This document shows positions 1 to 6,540 of a stretch of 8,187 bases of DNA, piece by piece. Origin of the DNA: an uncultured Candidatus Melainabacteria bacterium (GTDB lineage Bacteria; Cyanobacteriota; Vampirovibrionia; Gastranaerophilales; Gastranaerophilaceae). The stretch spans positions 1-8,187 of the forward strand of contig CAKUQA010000036.1 of the NCBI GenBank assembly GCA_934675225.1. Direction: 5' to 3'. The notes beneath the pieces are model-generated. The model ran no database searches and was not told where the DNA came from. It saw only the letters and a program-made list of their open reading frames with translations. Both the position numbers and the translations under genes were made by a program. The stretch's first letter is position 1; every line of letters begins with the position of its first letter.

Positions 1-867
1 CACACTACCTTTAGAGCCTTTTGGAAATTGCACAATATCCCAATCAAAAGTAGCTTCTTCTCTCAATTTTGGTACCATCCAGCGTCCGGAAATATACATT
101 CCAAGCTTTTCTTGCAGAAACATTTGAGCCATAGTTGCACTTGCGCTTTCAGATTTTAAAGGCGCAACATGATATTTTTTCCGCAAATCTGCATAAAAAT
201 TCAAACCGGCTTGCGAACCTTTTTCATTAATTTCATCAGGCAAAAAACCTCCACCATTACTCATTAAGTATGGTAAATAAAAAAGAGGTTCTTCCTCAAA
301 ACTTACGCCAAACGTATCTTTATCCGTTAACTTTTGAGCAATTTTCAAAAAATCAGAAAAAGTCCAATCTGAATTTGGATAAGCTAAATGTTTTTTATCA
401 AACAAATCTTTATTATAAAAAACAACTAAATTTGAAACATCTCGAGGAATTGCATACAATTTCCCATTCCAACTCAAAGCTTCTAAAGCTTGAGGATAAA
501 AACTTTTTGACGTATTTAATTCTTCCAGCAAACCGGCATTTGCATAAACAGGCAAATATAAATTATTAATAAAAATCACATCAGGAGCCGTATTTGAGGC
601 AAACAAAAGATGAATTTTTTGAAAATAGTTTTGCGGAATATGCATAAAATCCACTTTTATATCCGGATTTTTTTTCTCAAAATCAGCCAATATAGGCTTC
701 AAAACATCAATTTCAGACTTTGATCCCCAACTTGCAAATTCAACAGTTGTTTTTATATCTTTCTTACCACAACCGGATAAAAGAACAGTAGAAAGCAGTA
801 AAATCAAAAAAATTTTTCTAAAAAACGCATACCAAATATCTTTATGGGAATAAAACTCTAACTTCAC
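1..867 (-). CDS. Extracellular solute-binding lipoprotein, family 1 (sugar ABC transporter), 3' end cut by window edge
   Basis: Reading the minus strand from GTG at 867 gives 289 open codons that run off the left edge, so the C-terminal part is missing. Residues 1-33 are a lipoprotein signal: Arg17-Lys18, a hydrophobic core, then the lipobox LSGC with Cys33 as the lipidated residue. The mature part has the usual layout of family 1 binding proteins: 'VEFASWG' near 42-48, 'NTAPDVIFIN', 'WNGKLYAIPRDVSNLVVFYN', a 'DWTFSDFLKIAQKLT' segment, and 'MYISGRWMVPKLR' near 260-275. Such proteins capture sugars or oligosaccharides outside the membrane and deliver them to a permease pair; the substrate cannot be read here. 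GTG is the only credible start: an in-frame TAA lies two codons upstream, and AAAGGA (minus strand, 875-880) sits 7 bases before it. The gene starts 19 bases after the stop of the AMIN-like gene, so co-transcription is likely. Confidence 0.9.
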   Translation of the reverse strand, partial: MKLEFYSHKDIWYAFFRKIFLILLLSTVLLSGCGKKDIKTTVEFASWGSKSEIDVLKPILADFEKKNPDIKVDFMHIPQNYFQKIHLLFASNTAPDVIFINNLYLPVYANAGLLEELNTSKSFYPQALEALSWNGKLYAIPRDVSNLVVFYNKDLFDKKHLAYPNSDWTFSDFLKIAQKLTDKDTFGVSFEEEPLFYLPYLMSNGGGFLPDEINEKGSQAGLNFYADLRKKYHVAPLKSESASATMAQMFLQEKLGMYISGRWMVPKLREEATFDWDIVQFPKGSKGSV

Positions 868-886
868 TACTTAGTCCTTTACATCA

Positions 887-2893
887 CTATAATTCGATTA
901 ATACGCCCATTTTTTTATCGTTTACTTCTACTAAAGACTTAAACCCGCCTGCTTTTACCATATAAACATTGGCATTATCCTGTCTTACTTGAATTGGGCT
1001 GGTAACATTTGAGTTAAATCTTTTTAACACAAATACTTCATCATTAACCTTACCAATCAAAGCTGATTTACCTTCCAAGTTTACAATATAAAAACCTTTG
1101 TTATTATCAATATTATAACCTGATTTTACGATTAAACCATTTAAATAAGACGCTTTTGTTTCCTTTCTCAATTGAGTAATAGGATTTGTTTGAGGCTTTG
1201 AAACTTTTTTCTGCGGCTTATTAACAGGCATAGCTTGTTCTTTTTGAGCAACAGGTTGAATTGGAGTTTGGGCTGCCGACTGTTCACTGACAACTTTTTC
1301 CATTTCATGTTCTTTATCAATTATTGAGAAAAATTCATCTACTGATGACATTATATAGTTTGAATCAGAAAATCTAATTCTGTTTCTATCTACATCTGCA
1401 ACATCAAGAGCACCGCCCCTTAGTTTTCTTGGATTAGTATGAAGTGCCGAGCCACCAAGTTTTACATTCTTTTGTTCTTTCAATGGTAATTCATTTTCAT
1501 ACTTTTTAAATCTGCTTTTTGCTTTTGCGCGACTCGTTTGCTCAAGCTCAGTTTTGTGCCTGTCAAATGCCTTGAACTTGATAGTATTTTGAATAGCATC
1601 ATCTTCACTTTGAACTTCAACTATTTCAGGTTCAATTTCCCTTTTACGAACTGTATTCTCCGCAACTTCCGAAACCATTTTTTCCAAAGCTTGACGTTTT
1701 TTATTCAATTTTTTTACAGGTTCTGCTGGAGTTTTTATAAACGCATAAGTTCCTTTATTATTAGCACGCGGAACCGGTTTTGCAGAAGCATCCAAGTATC
1801 TTCTGTATTTTACCTGCCAAGATAATTCATCATTATTGGTTATATCGTTATACTTAAAAGTTCTATTTCCTGTATAACTTTGTTCCATTTGCTCGGCTAA
1901 AGATGCCTGAACTTCTTTTGAGGCAGAAGCAATTGCACCAATTAATCGAATTATAAACATCAAACCAAACAAGGATGCTAAAGTAATACCAACCGGTTTT
2001 ATGCCTTTTTTAGTTTTATGCATAATCTTTGAAAACACCGAAACATTCTCAACTCTTGGCATTTCTGAAACATCTCTCATTTCTTGAGAAGAATTATTTT
2101 GGGCAAAAGTTTCCGGAGAAGGAACAACAGATGAAATAGATTTATTTGGAGCTTGTGCTACTTTTTCTTGCTTAACCTCATTTATCAATTCAGTTAATTG
2201 CGCACGTCTGTCTTGTCTATTCTTTTTGTCCAAAGGATTTACTTCAGTCAAAGCAATTTTTGGCGCACTTGCTTGTTTTTTTGTTTCAACTTTTTTATTA
2301 TTTGGAATATTTTGAGAATTTATACTTTTTTGAGCATTTTTATCGTTTGTATTTTTTGTTACAACCGGAGCAGATGCCTTATTCACAGTAACTTCTGTTT
2401 TTGGAGCATATTTTGGTAAAATATCTTGCTTACCAATGTTGTTTTTCACCGCATTTGCCTGAGCAATTAACGTTTTATATTCTTTTTGTTCTTCTGTAAC
2501 AGGAGTACTTCTTTGTGCATTTGTCTTAATATCAAGCGGCTTAGTAGTAATCAATGTAACCTTTGTATAACCGCCATTTGTATCATTTACGGTTTTTACA
2601 TCAACGTTTGAAACTAAATCTCTAACCCCACTTAAATTTGATGCACTATAACCGGAACTTTGAACTTTTGGAATTAGAATTACATACTTATTGTCAGATT
2701 TCTTTCTGACCATAACATTATCGTTATAGCCATTAGAAGTAAATAATGTAACATTAACGGAACTATTTGAAGCTCTTTTCAAATCAAGCTGCACAAGATT
2801 ATTTCCGCCATTGGCAAATGTTTCGGAAACAGATGCAGTCGCAAGAGCAAGCAATAAAGTTATACCAATTATATTAGATTTTTTCACTACCAT
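887..2893 (-). CDS. AMIN-like domain membrane protein with a C-terminal beta-rich domain, function unknown
   Basis: This 668-residue protein has five visible parts. (1) Residues 1-27 are a signal peptide or N-terminal anchor (Lys4-Lys5, hydrophobic 8-20, possible cleavage after 'ETFA'). (2) Residues 33-125 are a beta-strand-rich domain that resembles AMIN ('LVQLDLKRASNSSVNVTLF', '...YTKVTLITTKPLDI'). AMIN domains in cyanobacteria and proteobacteria target envelope proteins to peptidoglycan or secretion machinery. (3) Residues 126-295 are low-complexity, rich in Lys, Asn, Gln and Pro. (4) Residues 301-323 form one membrane span, 'VGITLASLFGLMFIIRLIGA'. (5) Residues 324-575 are highly charged and mostly disordered-looking, followed by a compact beta-rich end at 578-668 ('GFYIVNLEGKSALIGKVND'). 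Basic residues (KTKKGIK) precede the span, which conflicts with a simple exported N-terminus and cytoplasmic C-terminus, so topology is open. The ATG at 2893 follows an in-frame TAG; the ribosome site is weak. The AMIN call is by pattern only; no function is assigned. Confidence 0.75.
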   Translation of the reverse strand: MVVKKSNIIGITLLLALATASVSETFANGGNNLVQLDLKRASNSSVNVTLFTSNGYNDNVMVRKKSDNKYVILIPKVQSSGYSASNLSGVRDLVSNVDVKTVNDTNGGYTKVTLITTKPLDIKTNAQRSTPVTEEQKEYKTLIAQANAVKNNIGKQDILPKYAPKTEVTVNKASAPVVTKNTNDKNAQKSINSQNIPNNKKVETKKQASAPKIALTEVNPLDKKNRQDRRAQLTELINEVKQEKVAQAPNKSISSVVPSPETFAQNNSSQEMRDVSEMPRVENVSVFSKIMHKTKKGIKPVGITLASLFGLMFIIRLIGAIASASKEVQASLAEQMEQSYTGNRTFKYNDITNNDELSWQVKYRRYLDASAKPVPRANNKGTYAFIKTPAEPVKKLNKKRQALEKMVSEVAENTVRKREIEPEIVEVQSEDDAIQNTIKFKAFDRHKTELEQTSRAKAKSRFKKYENELPLKEQKNVKLGGSALHTNPRKLRGGALDVADVDRNRIRFSDSNYIMSSVDEFFSIIDKEHEMEKVVSEQSAAQTPIQPVAQKEQAMPVNKPQKKVSKPQTNPITQLRKETKASYLNGLIVKSGYNIDNNKGFYIVNLEGKSALIGKVNDEVFVLKRFNSNVTSPIQVRQDNANVYMVKAGGFKSLVEVNDKKMGVLIEL

Positions 2894-2914
2894 TTTCTAC
2901 CGTCAAAATTTTCC

Positions 2915-2944
2915 CTTATATTATATAATACTTTGAGAGTTCAA
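2915..2944 (-). promoter_or_regulatory. Candidate promoter of the AMIN-like gene and downstream solute-binding gene
   Basis: On the minus strand TTGAAC (2939-2944) is followed after 18 bases by TATAAG (2915-2920). A perfect TATAAT (2920-2925) overlaps but would leave a short spacer from the same -35. The transcript would start roughly 10-20 bases before the ATG at 2893. The region is very AT-rich, so chance matches are possible. Confidence 0.4.
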
Positions 2945-2955
2945 AAATTGCCAAT

Positions 2956-2986
2956 TTGTTAAAAATTTCTTCTTTTATGTTACAAT
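2956..2986 (+). promoter_or_regulatory. Candidate promoter of era
   Basis: An extended -10 (TGTTACAAT, 2978-2986) lies 19 bases after TTGTTA (2956-2961). The predicted transcript start near 2993 gives a leader of about 35 bases before the era ATG. A 9-bp inverted repeat, AATTTCTTC (2964-2972) and GAAGAAATT (2991-2999), flanks the -10. Confidence 0.4.
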
Positions 2987-3027
2987 TTATGAAGAAATTA
3001 TAGCACAAATTATAGGAAATATATCGT

Positions 3028-3918
3028 ATGAAAAGCGGATTTACTGCAATTATAGGACGACCAAATGTAGGGAAGTCAACATTATTAAACCAAATTCTTG
3101 GCCAAAAAATAGTTATAGCAACAGACAAAGCTCAAACAACCAGAAAAAGAATTAAAGGAATTTATACAACAAAACAAGGACAAATAGTGTTTATTGACAC
3201 TCCGGGAGTACACAAACCTTTAAATAAGTTAGGAGAATTTCTTCTTGAAGAATCCAAAATGGCTGTCCCTGATGCTGATTTAATTCTATTCCTTGTTGAT
3301 GGCTCCGAGCCGGCCGGAAAGGGTGATAAATGGATTGCTCAAAACTTATTGCAGACCGAAATTCCGATAGTAATAGTAATGAATAAAGTTGACAAACTAA
3401 AAAAAATAAACAAAGTTGAAGAAAATCTTTTAACCTACAAACTTTTATTTGAAAAAAATTATCCTGTAGTAAAAATTTCTGCCAAAACAGGAAGAAATAT
3501 TGACACATTAATTAAAAACATTTACAAAAATCTTCCAGAAGGAGACTTACTTTACCCTGAAGATGTAGTAACAGAAGAAACGATGAGAGATGTTACAGAA
3601 GAAGTAATTCGAGAAAAAATTCTATTAAATACATCTGACGAAATCCCACATTCTGTAGCTGTAAAAATTGAAAGTTATACAGAAAGCGACGACATTGATA
3701 GAATTTATGCATCAATCTATTGTGAAACAAAGAGCCAAAAAGGGATTTTGATTGGGAAAGGCGGTAACTTGCTCAAAAAAATCGGCACAGAAGCACGTTT
3801 AGAACTTGAAAAAATTGTTGAGAAAAAAGTTTTTCTTGGACTAGAAGTAAAAATTGACAAAGATTGGCGCAAAAAGCAAAAATCTCTAAAAAACTTTGGC
3901 TATGAACAAGAAAAATAA
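3028..3918 (+). CDS. era: GTPase Era, ribosome small-subunit assembly factor
   Basis: Full-length Era of 296 residues, typical for the family. Era is a GTP-driven switch that binds the 3' end of 16S rRNA and helps mature the 30S subunit; it acts in the cytoplasm and at the membrane face. The G-domain motifs are all present: G1 at 10-17 (GRPNVGKS), the Era-type switch region 'ATDKAQTTRKRIKG' at 31-44, G3 DTPG at 57-60, G4 NKVD at 119-122 and G5 SAK at 151-153. The C-terminal KH RNA-binding domain covers about 200-290, with the loop IGKGG at 242-246 and the characteristic 'VFLGLEVKIDKDWRKK' end. The start has AGGAA about 9 bases upstream. The gene diverges from the AMIN-like gene and converges on the response regulator, whose stop is 21 bases away with no evident hairpin between them. 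It is not in its frequent context with rnc or recO. Confidence 0.97.
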   Translation: MKSGFTAIIGRPNVGKSTLLNQILGQKIVIATDKAQTTRKRIKGIYTTKQGQIVFIDTPGVHKPLNKLGEFLLEESKMAVPDADLILFLVDGSEPAGKGDKWIAQNLLQTEIPIVIVMNKVDKLKKINKVEENLLTYKLLFEKNYPVVKISAKTGRNIDTLIKNIYKNLPEGDLLYPEDVVTEETMRDVTEEVIREKILLNTSDEIPHSVAVKIESYTESDDIDRIYASIYCETKSQKGILIGKGGNLLKKIGTEARLELEKIVEKKVFLGLEVKIDKDWRKKQKSLKNFGYEQEK

Positions 3919-3939
3919 TAATAGCATCATTAAAAGATA

Positions 3940-4635
3940 CTATACGTTTAACTTATAACCGCCACCATAAATTGTTTCGATGTATTTTTTACCATTTGCA
4001 ATTTTATCAATTTTGCTTCTCAAATGTCTGATGTGCACTCTAATTGTTTCAATATCATCATCAGGAGAATATCCCCAGATATCTTTTAATAATTGGGCAG
4101 ACGACACCATATTTCCGTGATTTTGGAACAACAAATTAAAAATTTCAAATTCTATCGGAGTTAATTTCGCCTGTTTTTCTCCAATTATTACACTGTATAA
4201 TTCCGGTAAAAGAGTTATATCTCCAAGAGTTAATAACTCTCTGGTTGAAGCACTTTCTGGTATTTGGCGAGCTCGTTTTAACAACGCTCTCACCCTAACT
4301 TGCAATTCTTCCATTTCAAAAGGTTTTACTAAATAATCATCAACACCTATATTAAAGCCTTTAACTTTATCATTGACTTGAGAAAGAGCTGTTAACATTA
4401 ATATAGGAATGTCTTTAGTTTCCTCATTTTTTCGAATTCTTTGTGCCACAGTAAATCCATCTACATCAGGCATCATTACATCTAAAACAACCAGAGCCGG
4501 AATTTCTTGTTTGCACAATGCAAAACCTTTAATTCCGTCATAAGCCTGAATAACCTTATAACCGGATAATTCTAAGTTAACTTTTATAAGCTCATTTATT
4601 GCAATATCATCGTCTATTACTAAAATCTTATTCAT
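3940..4635 (-). CDS. OmpR/PhoB-family two-component response regulator (RpaA/RpaB-like)
   Basis: This 231-residue DNA-binding regulator has two domains. The receiver (1-120) has the acidic pocket Asp8-Asp9-Asp10, phospho-acceptor Asp52 ('VVLDVMMPDVDGF'), switch Thr82 ('ILMLTALSQ') and Lys104 ('DDYLVKPF'). The winged-helix effector (about 133-231) contains 'KLTPIEFEIFNLLFQNHG' and the recognition region 'ETIRVHIRHLRSKID', ending with the wing 'YIETIYGGGYKLNV'. All catalytic positions are intact, so phosphorylation by a histidine kinase is expected, but no kinase gene is in this window (orphan here). I chose the ATG at 4635 because it places 'MNKILVIDDD' at the normal N-terminus. An upstream in-frame TTG at 4671 would add 12 atypical residues, and its purine tract touches the start codon. 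The ribosome site before 4635 is weak (AAAG). Sequence flavour resembles cyanobacterial RpaA/RpaB, but the target genes are unknown. Confidence 0.93.
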   Translation of the reverse strand: MNKILVIDDDIAINELIKVNLELSGYKVIQAYDGIKGFALCKQEIPALVVLDVMMPDVDGFTVAQRIRKNEETKDIPILMLTALSQVNDKVKGFNIGVDDYLVKPFEMEELQVRVRALLKRARQIPESASTRELLTLGDITLLPELYSVIIGEKQAKLTPIEFEIFNLLFQNHGNMVSSAQLLKDIWGYSPDDDIETIRVHIRHLRSKIDKIANGKKYIETIYGGGYKLNV

Positions 4636-4719
4636 ACTTTGAATTCTATAAATAAAACAAATAAAATACAACCTTTTTTGTTAAAAAATATTAATATAAA
4701 TAGGTCATTGGAAGAATAC

Positions 4720-4725
4720 ATTATA
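4720..4725 (-). promoter_or_regulatory. Candidate -10 box of the response regulator gene
   Basis: The minus strand reads TATAAT here, about 85 bases before the ATG at 4635. No good -35 is visible at 16-18 bases. The 4636-4875 interval is otherwise a plain AT-rich divergent gap between the regulator and speD, with no hairpin or gene found. Confidence 0.3.
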
Positions 4726-4786
4726 ACTTAATTTCAGCTATATTAATATGAAAAGATTTGTAAATAAATTTTGAAAAAGTGTAAAA

Positions 4787-4817
4787 TTTACATATTTTCA
4801 GATTTTTATTGTATTAT
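4787..4817 (+). promoter_or_regulatory. Candidate promoter of speD
   Basis: TTTACA (4787-4792) and TATTAT (4812-4817) are separated by 19 bases, longer than optimal. The predicted start near 4824 gives a leader of about 50 bases. Other AT-rich matches exist nearby, so the exact elements are uncertain. Confidence 0.3.
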
Positions 4818-4861
4818 GTTAATTGCATAAACAAAAATTGTAGAAGTAAGTATACATTTAT

Positions 4862-4867
4862 AGGAGG
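4862..4867 (+). promoter_or_regulatory. Ribosome binding site that decides the TTG start of speD
   Basis: A perfect AGGAGG lies 8 bases before TTG at 4876, the ideal distance. It lies only 3 bases before the out-of-frame ATG at 4871, which opens a four-codon frame (Met-Asn-Trp-Gln, stop at 4883-4885) overlapping the speD start. Confidence 0.85.
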
Positions 4868-4875
4868 CACATGAA

Positions 4876-5328
4876 TTGGCAGTAACATCACCATTTACAG
4901 CATTTAAGAACGGTAAAAAAGAAATCCACTTAGGACAGCACGTTTTAGCAGAATTTTTTGAATGTGATCCAAACACATTGAACAGTGTAGATAAAGTAGA
5001 AAAATACATGGTGGATGCCGCCCTTGAATGTGGTGCGACTGTTGTTCAAAAATGTTTCCATGTTTTTAATCCTTATGGAGTTTCAGGCGTAGTTATTATT
5101 TCAGAAAGCCACTTGGCTATTCATACTTGGCCGGAACTTGGATATGCTGCAGTTGATTTATTCACTTGTGGCGATAAATGTGACCCGAAAGTTTCTTATG
5201 AATTCTTGAAAAAGAAATTTAACTCTAAAAAAGCAACTTTCTCTGAATTAAAAAGAGGAATTATTGACGAAGAAACTCTTAAAGTTGCTGAAAAGCCTTT
5301 TGAAATTATGCAACAATTTGCAGATTAA
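4876..5328 (+). CDS. speD: S-adenosylmethionine decarboxylase proenzyme (class 1B)
   Basis: The 150-residue proenzyme cleaves itself and uses a pyruvoyl group to decarboxylate S-adenosylmethionine, supplying the aminopropyl donor for spermidine in the cytoplasm. The processing site is visible as '[13 protein letters not shown]': cleavage falls between Glu77 and Ser78, and Ser78 becomes the pyruvoyl. His83 and Cys98 ('DLFTCGD') match the two other catalytic residues of the Thermotoga-type enzyme at the same relative spacing. The length is slightly above the roughly 120-140 residues usual for class 1B because of an N-terminal extension before '[14 protein letters not shown]'. The start is TTG: the frame upstream closes at TAG (4861) and has no ATG or GTG, and the Shine-Dalgarno spacing fits. 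No spermidine synthase gene is adjacent. Transcription likely ends at the hairpin at 5351-5376. Confidence 0.95.
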   Translation: MAVTSPFTAFKNGKKEIHLGQHVLAEFFECDPNTLNSVDKVEKYMVDAALECGATVVQKCFHVFNPYGVSGVVIISESHLAIHTWPELGYAAVDLFTCGDKCDPKVSYEFLKKKFNSKKATFSELKRGIIDEETLKVAEKPFEIMQQFAD

Positions 5329-5350
5329 AAAATATAAAAATTTAAAATAA

Positions 5351-5381
5351 AAAGACCACTGTCACAAGTGGTCTTTTTTAT
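5351..5381 (+). terminator. Rho-independent terminator after speD
   Basis: A perfect 10-bp stem (AAAGACCACT, 5351-5360; AGTGGTCTTT, 5367-5376) with the 6-base loop GTCACA is followed by a T tract. It lies 23 bases after the speD stop. Confidence 0.92.
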
Positions 5382-5436
5382 TTGTTAATTCATGTAAAAA
5401 ATTTGACCAAAATACATGACAACAAAACTCTCTTTT

Positions 5437-5442
5437 TATAAT
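5437..5442 (+). promoter_or_regulatory. Candidate -10 box for the 159-residue gene
   Basis: TATAAT lies 22 bases before the ATG at 5465, just after the speD terminator, so this gene probably has its own promoter. The -35 region (about 5413-5420) is poor. The leader would be about 15 bases, holding the strong AGGGGGT ribosome site (5454-5460). Confidence 0.45.
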
Positions 5443-5464
5443 ATTAACTTATTAGGGGGTAGAA

Positions 5465-5944
5465 ATGCCGGAAGATTTAATAGAAAAGAAATCGAATTTT
5501 GACTTAACATCTAGGAGCGCTTTTTCAAACAACGAGGAAGTATTTACATCTCGCTCTTATGCTGCTTTATTAGCAAAAAATACAATCCCATATTCTCATA
5601 GAAAAATTGCTGATAACTATGTGATTATTAAAAAAGTATTTAAGTTCCAAGCAGTTATGTCTAGGATTTCTAATGCAGAAAAAGCTCTTTTGGCTAAATA
5701 CGACTTCAATACACTTGAATTTACTACCGTAAAGCAAATGTATGAAGAATTATCACTACTTCAAAAATGGTCAATGTCTGCAAATGAAGAACTTAAAAAA
5801 GATTCTGACGCTATTTTAGAAATAAGAACAAAAGAGTTAAAATACATCGTAGCAACAAGCTATGCTTGCATTTCAAACGAAATATACAAAGGTTATTTGG
5901 CTTTAGAAAACTACTTTATTGAAATCAGTAAATATAATGACTAA
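5465..5944 (+). CDS. Hypothetical protein, 159 residues, soluble and helical
   Basis: I do not recognise this protein. Its first 30 residues are polar and probably flexible ('MPEDLIEKKSNFDLTSRSAF'). From about 45 to the end the pattern is helical with alternating hydrophobic and charged residues ('YVIIKKVFKFQAVMSRISNAEKALLAKYD', 'VKQMYEELSLLQKWSMSANEELKKD', 'YACISNEIYKGYLALENYFIEISKYND'), consistent with a small cytoplasmic helical bundle. There is no signal peptide or membrane span, and a single Cys (134). The AGGGGGT ribosome site ends 4 bases before the ATG, and coding bias looks like that of the neighbours, so the gene is probably real. Its TAA (5942-5944) directly touches the stop of the opposing Xre-type gene, with no terminator between. 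No function is proposed. Confidence 0.8.
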   Translation: MPEDLIEKKSNFDLTSRSAFSNNEEVFTSRSYAALLAKNTIPYSHRKIADNYVIIKKVFKFQAVMSRISNAEKALLAKYDFNTLEFTTVKQMYEELSLLQKWSMSANEELKKDSDAILEIRTKELKYIVATSYACISNEIYKGYLALENYFIEISKYND

Positions 5945-6268
5945 TTATTCATTTATTGTTGCTTTTATAAGCTTATAGATAGTTTCAATTTTTGCTATAT
6001 CTTTGAGATTTTGGATATCAGAAATCATTTCACTAATCAATTCTTCTTGAGATTTGATATGATCAAATGCAAATAAATCAGCACAAGAAACATCCAACAC
6101 TTCAACAAATTTTTCTAAAGTGTCAGCTGTTAAAAAGTTTTCACCTGTTTCTATTCCGCTAAGCGTTCTAGTGGCAATATCAATTCTTTCTGCAAGTTGT
6201 TCTTGTGTAAGCCCTCTTTTTTGCCTAAGTCTTTTTATTTTCGCCCCTAATTGTTTCTTTATTTCCAC
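5945..6268 (-). CDS. Xre/Cro-CI family helix-turn-helix regulator, 107 residues
   Basis: A compact DNA-binding regulator. Residues 5-65 form an HTH_3-type domain: 'LGAKIKRLRQKRGLTQEQLAERI' (helices 1-2) and 'IATRTLSGIETGENFLTADTLEKFVEVLDVSCADLF' (recognition helix and helices 4-5). The 74-107 tail is helical and charged and could mediate dimerisation; there is no peptidase or metallopeptidase domain, so regulation by cleavage is not indicated. The start is GTG at 6268, with GAGGT on the minus strand 6 bases upstream. A TTGACA box (6367-6372) and a 17-bp palindrome overlapping its probable -10 lie upstream, which suggests autoregulation (inference). The gene diverges from the 174-residue gene and may control it. 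Its 3' end abuts the 159-residue gene tail to tail. Confidence 0.92.
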   Translation of the reverse strand: MEIKKQLGAKIKRLRQKRGLTQEQLAERIDIATRTLSGIETGENFLTADTLEKFVEVLDVSCADLFAFDHIKSQEELISEMISDIQNLKDIAKIETIYKLIKATINE

Positions 6269-6344
6269 GTTTAAACCTCAAACTAATTCTAAAAGATAAC
6301 TCAATTTATCAAAATGAGCTTAAAGTGATAAAATAACCAATACA

Positions 6345-6361
6345 TAGATATAAAATATCTA
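6345..6361. repeat. 17-bp palindrome, candidate repressor operator
   Basis: TAGATAT and ATATCTA are perfect 7-bp inverted arms around AAA. The site covers the spacer and probable -10 of the minus-strand Xre promoter, the usual place for a Cro/CI-type autorepressor operator. AT-rich sequence makes short palindromes common, so binding is inferred only. Confidence 0.45.
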
Positions 6362-6372
6362 GTTTGTGTCAA
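6345..6372 (-). promoter_or_regulatory. Candidate promoter of the Xre-type gene
   Basis: On the minus strand a consensus TTGACA (6367-6372) is followed after 16 bases by TATCTA (6345-6350). TATATC is an alternative with a shorter spacer. The -10 is a weak match. The predicted leader is about 70 bases to the GTG at 6268. Confidence 0.5.
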
Positions 6373-6373
6373 T

Positions 6374-6393
6374 ATTTGTAAACAAATGTAAAC
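6374..6393. repeat. 14-bp palindrome overlapping a 10-bp-spaced direct repeat
   Basis: ATTTGT and ACAAAT (6374-6387) are inverted arms around AA. The motif TGTAAAC occurs twice exactly 10 bases apart (6377-6383 and 6387-6393), one helical turn. The cluster lies just upstream of the Xre -35 and between the two divergent promoters, so it could be a second regulatory site. Confidence 0.35.
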
Positions 6394-6404
6394 CACCAAA
6401 CATC

Positions 6405-6433
6405 TTGATATAACTGGGATATAAAAAATATAT
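6405..6433 (+). promoter_or_regulatory. Candidate promoter for the 174-residue gene
   Basis: TTGATA (6405-6410) is followed after 17 bases by ATATAT (6428-6433). This would leave a leader of about 100 bases (about 6440-6540), in which I see no convincing riboswitch or hairpin. The 6269-6540 gap otherwise holds only the operator-like repeats listed separately. Confidence 0.3.
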
Positions 6434-6540
6434 GAAATTTAGTATCATATTTATGCAATTTTAAGAGACAAAATGTTTTTACATAAGAGTAAGATGTGCA
6501 ATTGCCAATAGATACTACAAGATATTAAGGAGATTGAAGT

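Noticed and set aside
270..569. Plus-strand frame of 99 codons
   Set aside because: It lies inside the minus-strand solute-binding protein gene, whose frame is open to the window edge and matches a clear family. The plus frame has no ribosome site or recognisable sequence.
1538..1825. Plus-strand frame inside the AMIN-like gene, and a similar one at 2198-2419
   Set aside because: Both are Phe/Ile/Arg-rich antisense products of a Lys/Asn-rich coding strand, with no ribosome site.
2916..3128. Minus-strand frame across the era start
   Set aside because: It is antisense to the conserved G1 region of Era and to its promoter. A second antisense frame at 3191-3508 is rejected for the same reason.
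3919..3939. Terminator between the convergent era and response regulator genes
   Set aside because: The 21-base gap and its flanks show no inverted repeat with a T tract.
4636..4671. Upstream TTG start of the response regulator adding 12 residues
   Set aside because: The extra residues (MYFICFIYRIQS) are atypical before a receiver domain, and the purine tract directly touches the TTG. The ATG at 4635 gives the canonical N-terminus.
4806..5009. Minus-strand frame across the speD start
   Set aside because: It is antisense to speD and its ribosome site, with no features of its own.
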